Below, piece after piece: positions 6,958 through 9,192 of a stretch of DNA of 9,192 nt; the first letter of the stretch is position 1, and every line of letters starts with the position of its first letter. The notes under the pieces were generated by a model. That model saw only the letters and a list, made by a program, of their open reading frames with translations. It had not been told where the DNA came from and did no database searches. The translations under genes were made by a program, and so were the position numbers. Origin of the DNA: an uncultured Fretibacterium sp. (GTDB taxonomy: Bacteria > Synergistota > Synergistia > Synergistales > Aminobacteriaceae); assembly GCA_937915835.1 (NCBI GenBank), contig CALGHA010000164.1, forward strand, positions 1 to 9,192. Reading direction: 5' to 3'.

Positions 6958-6967
6958 AAGGAGGTGA
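6958..6967 (+). promoter_or_regulatory. Near-perfect Shine-Dalgarno of the SDR gene
   Basis: AAGGAGGTGA matches the anti-Shine-Dalgarno end of 16S rRNA in full and sits six bases before the ATG at 6974. It is much stronger than any other ribosome-binding site in the window, which implies high translation of the second gene relative to the first. Confidence 0.85.
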
Positions 6968-6973
6968 GAGAGG

Positions 6974-7888
6974 ATGAAATTATTTATCACTGGTGGCTCA
7001 GGCTTTCTAGGTTCTGTCTGTATCGAAAAGTTATTGCAGGATGAAAGAGTTGAAAAAATTTACGCATTGACACATAAAACCCCTCAGAACATCATAAATC
7101 CCAAGATAGAAATCATTCAAGGCAATGTGAAAAATTTGCATGAAATCACAATTAATGACGAAATAGATAGCTGTATGCTGCTCTCAGGGGCCATTAACGG
7201 ACGGGCCATTAACGGACGGGCCATTAACGGACGGGCCACACGCAATGTTAATTATGGAGGTACTTTATCAGCAATAAATTTTTGTAAGCGTAATAATATT
7301 CCCAGAATTATATTGACGAGTTCAATCAACGTCAGACTGCCAAAAAGAGGAGCTTATGCTCAAAGCAAACTCGATGCAGAAGGACTTGTGAAAAATTCCG
7401 GGCTTGAATGGCTAATCTTCAGACCTTCATTAATCTACGGACGTAAATGTAAATTCGGGCTTCATGTCATCGAGAAATCAATTAGAAAACTCGGAATTGT
7501 CCCAATCTTTGGTAACGGCGAAAAACTTGAACAGCCCATACACGTTGATGAATGCGCAGAATATGTGAACTATTTTACTTTGAACAGAACGAACAGCCGC
7601 ATAATTGAGCTTCTTGGCCGCGACGCTATGAGCTACAACGAGCTGTGCAGGACGATCGCAAAATGCATGAACAAGAACGTGAAACTTTTACACCTTCCTA
7701 TATGGCCGTTTACTTTCACACTGAGAATGATTGAGGCATTGAACATTGGTTTTCCGGTTTCGAGCGAGCAATTTTATCATGTTGATAATGATTTAGCTGG
7801 AGACATGAGTGCGATTTATTCTGAAACGGGAATTGCTCAGAAAAGTTTTGTTGAGAATTACAGCAGGGACGGAATATGCGGAGATTAA
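6974..7888 (+). CDS. Extended SDR, NAD(P)-dependent epimerase/reductase family
   Basis: A Rossmann-fold protein of 304 residues. The N-terminal TGGSGFLGS (6-14) is the GxxGxxG dinucleotide-binding motif. Further landmarks are TSS (115-117), the catalytic YAQSK with Tyr128 and Lys132, and FRPSLIYG (149-156). The lack of sugar-nucleotide epimerase landmarks and the FRPS-IYG style place it nearer the atypical, complex-I-subunit-like extended SDRs. It may oxidise, reduce or epimerise a sugar or lipid-linked sugar in the cytoplasm or at the membrane surface. Residues 73-87 are three AINGR units encoded by a perfect 15-base tandem repeat, in the loop just after the fourth strand near the cofactor site; relatives usually have a short loop there. 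The repeat is in frame, so the gene stays open. It overlaps the UbiA-type gene by 13 bases and lies 20 bases after the radical SAM gene, indicating an operon. Specific substrate not identified. Confidence 0.9.
   Translation: MKLFITGGSGFLGSVCIEKLLQDERVEKIYALTHKTPQNIINPKIEIIQGNVKNLHEITINDEIDSCMLLSGAINGRAINGRAINGRATRNVNYGGTLSAINFCKRNNIPRIILTSSINVRLPKRGAYAQSKLDAEGLVKNSGLEWLIFRPSLIYGRKCKFGLHVIEKSIRKLGIVPIFGNGEKLEQPIHVDECAEYVNYFTLNRTNSRIIELLGRDAMSYNELCRTIAKCMNKNVKLLHLPIWPFTFTLRMIEALNIGFPVSSEQFYHVDNDLAGDMSAIYSETGIAQKSFVENYSRDGICGD
7188..7238 (+). repeat. In-frame 15-bp tandem repeat within the SDR gene (3.4 copies)
   Basis: The unit GGGCCATTAACGGAC repeats without mismatch for 51 bases. Because 15 is a multiple of 3, gain or loss of units lengthens or shortens the protein by five residues (AINGR) without a frameshift. 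The identity of the copies at third codon positions points to recent expansion. Confidence 0.95.
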
Positions 7889-8757
7889 AGAGTTATCTTG
7901 CTTTGCTTCGTGTCAGTCATTACGTCAAGAACTTCATAATTTTTCTCCCGGCAATGCTGACGTTTCAGCTTAGAAATCCTGACGTTTTACTTGTAAATAT
8001 CAAGGGATTTATGATTTTCTCGTTGACGGCCTCAATAATTTACATTCTTAATGACATTAAAGATCTTGACTCAGACCGAAGGCATCCGTTGAAGAGTTCA
8101 CGTCCGATTGCTTCGGGGAAAATTTCTGTATGTCAGGCTGTAATCGTCATGATTATTCTTGCTTTGAGCGTGTTAGTCTTATGGTGGAGCGTAAATTTTG
8201 CGCTGGAATTTATAGCTTGGCCGGCAGTATATTTCGTTCTCAACGTCATGTACAGCTTTCACCTGAAGAATATTCCCTTGCTTGATGTGTGTATTTTGTC
8301 GTCGTGTTATGTAATTCGTTTGCTGTATGGAGCTTCAATCAGTGCGGCACAAATTTCAAACTGGATGTCAGTAACTATGATGTCGGCTTCGTTCTTCATG
8401 GGCTTCGGAAAAAGACGCAATGAATTTTTGCAGTACGGGAAATCTATGCGCAAGAGTCTTAACGGATATTCTGAGAAATTCCTTGATAAATCGCTTCAGA
8501 TAACGTTAACATCATCGATAATATTTTATTCCCTTATGTGTGCTGATAATAACACTGCGGTGATGCAATCTGGAGTAAATTTGCTCTGGACTGTCCCGAT
8601 TGTAACGGTTATATGCTTGCGTTATTTAATGCTCGTTGAGGATGACAAATGCGATGGGGATCCGACCTCTATAATTCTCAGAGATAAAATTTTGACTTTA
8701 CTTTGCTTGGGTTATATTTTGAGCGTAGGAATTTTGCTGTATATCCCCCTGTCTTAA
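7876..8757 (+). CDS. UbiA-superfamily prenyltransferase, decaprenyl-phosphate phosphoribosyltransferase type
   Basis: Likely transfers phosphoribose from PRPP to a polyprenyl phosphate, giving lipid-linked 5-phosphoribose, the entry to polyprenyl-phospho-ribose or arabinose donors. The 293 residues are hydrophobic, with about eight to nine membrane segments. Subfamily marks are LLRVSHYVKN at the start, LNDIKDLDSDRRHP (58-71; the Asp-rich Mg-binding motif with the RRHP seen in this branch), KSSRPIASG (73-81), LKNIPLLDV (130-138), FGKRRNE (177-183; the second conserved loop), and GDPTSIILRD (261-270). These last two motifs separate it from quinone- and heme-pathway UbiA enzymes. Its ATG lies within the end of the SDR gene (13-base overlap), so translation is probably coupled; AGGGA at 7865-7869 may serve as ribosome-binding site. 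Partners expected for a complete pathway, such as a phosphatase or glycosyltransferase, are not in the window. Confidence 0.9.
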   Translation: MRRLKSYLALLRVSHYVKNFIIFLPAMLTFQLRNPDVLLVNIKGFMIFSLTASIIYILNDIKDLDSDRRHPLKSSRPIASGKISVCQAVIVMIILALSVLVLWWSVNFALEFIAWPAVYFVLNVMYSFHLKNIPLLDVCILSSCYVIRLLYGASISAAQISNWMSVTMMSASFFMGFGKRRNEFLQYGKSMRKSLNGYSEKFLDKSLQITLTSSIIFYSLMCADNNTAVMQSGVNLLWTVPIVTVICLRYLMLVEDDKCDGDPTSIILRDKILTLLCLGYILSVGILLYIPLS

Positions 8758-8771
8758 AGACAAGAGGATAT
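8741..8771. other. Imperfect inverted repeat at the 3' end of the UbiA-type gene
   Basis: ATATCC (8741-8746) pairs with GGATAT (8766-8771) and TGTCT (8750-8754) with AGACA (8758-8762), separated by a three-base internal loop; the stop codon TAA is the hairpin loop. There is no T-run on either strand, so it is not a standard terminator. It could be an mRNA 3'-end stabiliser or a barrier between converging transcripts. Confidence 0.5.
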
Positions 8772-8773
8772 TC

Positions 8774-8968
8774 TCAATAGTACCATACTGCCGCGTATTG
8801 AGCCTGTTCCTGAGTGAAGCCCTCAACACTTACGAGATGTTCAATGAGCACGTTTCTAGAGAGCTTCATGATGCTGAGATATTCTCTAGCTTTTCTCACA
8901 GCCTGTTCGTACCAGTTAGCTCCGCAGTGTTCAACAGTCTGAGCATAAGTAGGTAAAGCAGTTATAAT
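8774..8968 (-). pseudogene. Truncated Ltp-type (host cell surface-exposed lipoprotein) domain remnant
   Basis: Read on the minus strand, 64 codons are open, ending in TGA at 8774-8776. The translation contains VEHCGANWYEQAVRKAREYL, then SRNVLIEHLVSVEGF and TQEQAQYAAVWYY. This is the pattern of the Ltp lipoprotein domain (helix AxxKAxxYL, SRxxLIxxL, EGFTxEQAxYA), and VEHCGANW resembles the end of a preceding copy, as in two-domain relatives. Such proteins are secreted or membrane-anchored; one phage member blocks superinfection. Here the frame is closed by TAA at 8969-8971 with no ATG, GTG or TTG start before the domain, so the signal peptide and any first domain copy are missing. I take it as the 3' remnant of a disrupted gene. 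An alternative is an assembly or sequencing error near 8960-8970. It converges on the UbiA-type gene with a gap of 16 bases. Confidence 0.65.
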
Positions 8969-9192
8969 TTAAAATTTACAGTCTGTATATTTCGGGTTTA
9001 GTCGTCGAATTTTTTCACAAGAGTTCCAGTTTCGCAAATTTTCGTTCATGCTTGTTTATGCCTGTGCGCTTATGAGAATAAAAATCATACATGTAGTCAT
9101 CTGGGAAAAATAAATAATGGTGGAGCTGAGGGGCACAGAATTAAACTTATAAATCCATATCGCAACAAACTTTTTTACTTTCTTTTGACTTT
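8969..9192. other. AT-rich stretch without a recognised gene
   Basis: No convincing gene, RNA or repeat is seen. On the minus strand a 41-codon open stretch (9015-9140) reads out with an internal Met at 9090-9092 and a charged end (KRTGINKHERKFAKLELL); it is too short and unlike anything I know, and could be a second decayed fragment upstream of the Ltp remnant. The region probably belongs to a degraded locus continuing to the right. Confidence 0.4.

Noticed and set aside
9015..9092. 25-codon minus-strand frame starting at an ATG
   Set aside because: Too short, without a clear ribosome-binding site or known motif; mentioned only as a possible decayed fragment.

Overview
The window looks like a moderately AT-rich bacterial chromosome segment. 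The combination of a DUF501 protein, a small S1-domain protein, two YclM/clostridial-type aspartate kinases and two TTG starts fits an anaerobic Synergistetes-like or clostridia-like lineage, with Synergistaceae as my best guess. This is inferred from gene content and protein style only. No rRNA, tRNA, CRISPR array or insertion sequence is visible.

Layout, left to right. (1) 1-2087: the 3' part of an M20 amidohydrolase gene, then an aspartate kinase (AK1) three bases downstream, followed by a GC-rich hairpin with a T-run (2106-2134). (2) 2133-5763: a clear promoter, then a second aspartate kinase paralogue (AK2) that has lost several hallmark kinase residues. It is followed at 0-33 nt spacing by two unrecognised genes, an S1 RNA-binding protein and a DUF501 protein, so AK2 heads a housekeeping-type operon of poorly known proteins. 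(3) 5804-8757: a second unit begins with TTGACA-N17-TAAAAT. The -10 box runs directly into eleven perfect copies of TGTCC, so the start of transcription should fall inside the repeat. The unit encodes a radical SAM protein, an extended SDR (NAD-dependent epimerase/reductase) carrying a perfect in-frame 15-bp tandem repeat (AINGR x3), and a UbiA-superfamily membrane protein of the decaprenyl-phosphate phosphoribosyltransferase type. (4) 8758-9192: no intact gene. On the minus strand there is a 5'-truncated remnant of an Ltp-type (host cell surface-exposed lipoprotein) domain, and the rest is AT-rich and unassigned.

How the genes may work together. The M20 enzyme and AK1 may both serve amino-acid (aspartate-family or diaminopimelate) metabolism. 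AK2 may be a pseudokinase or regulatory subunit. The radical SAM-SDR-UbiA cassette plausibly builds or modifies a polyprenyl-phosphate-linked pentose for an envelope glycan or lipid. It is the most interesting part of the window because two separate tandem repeats, of period 5 and period 15, lie in its leader and its second gene and suggest length variation between cells or strains.
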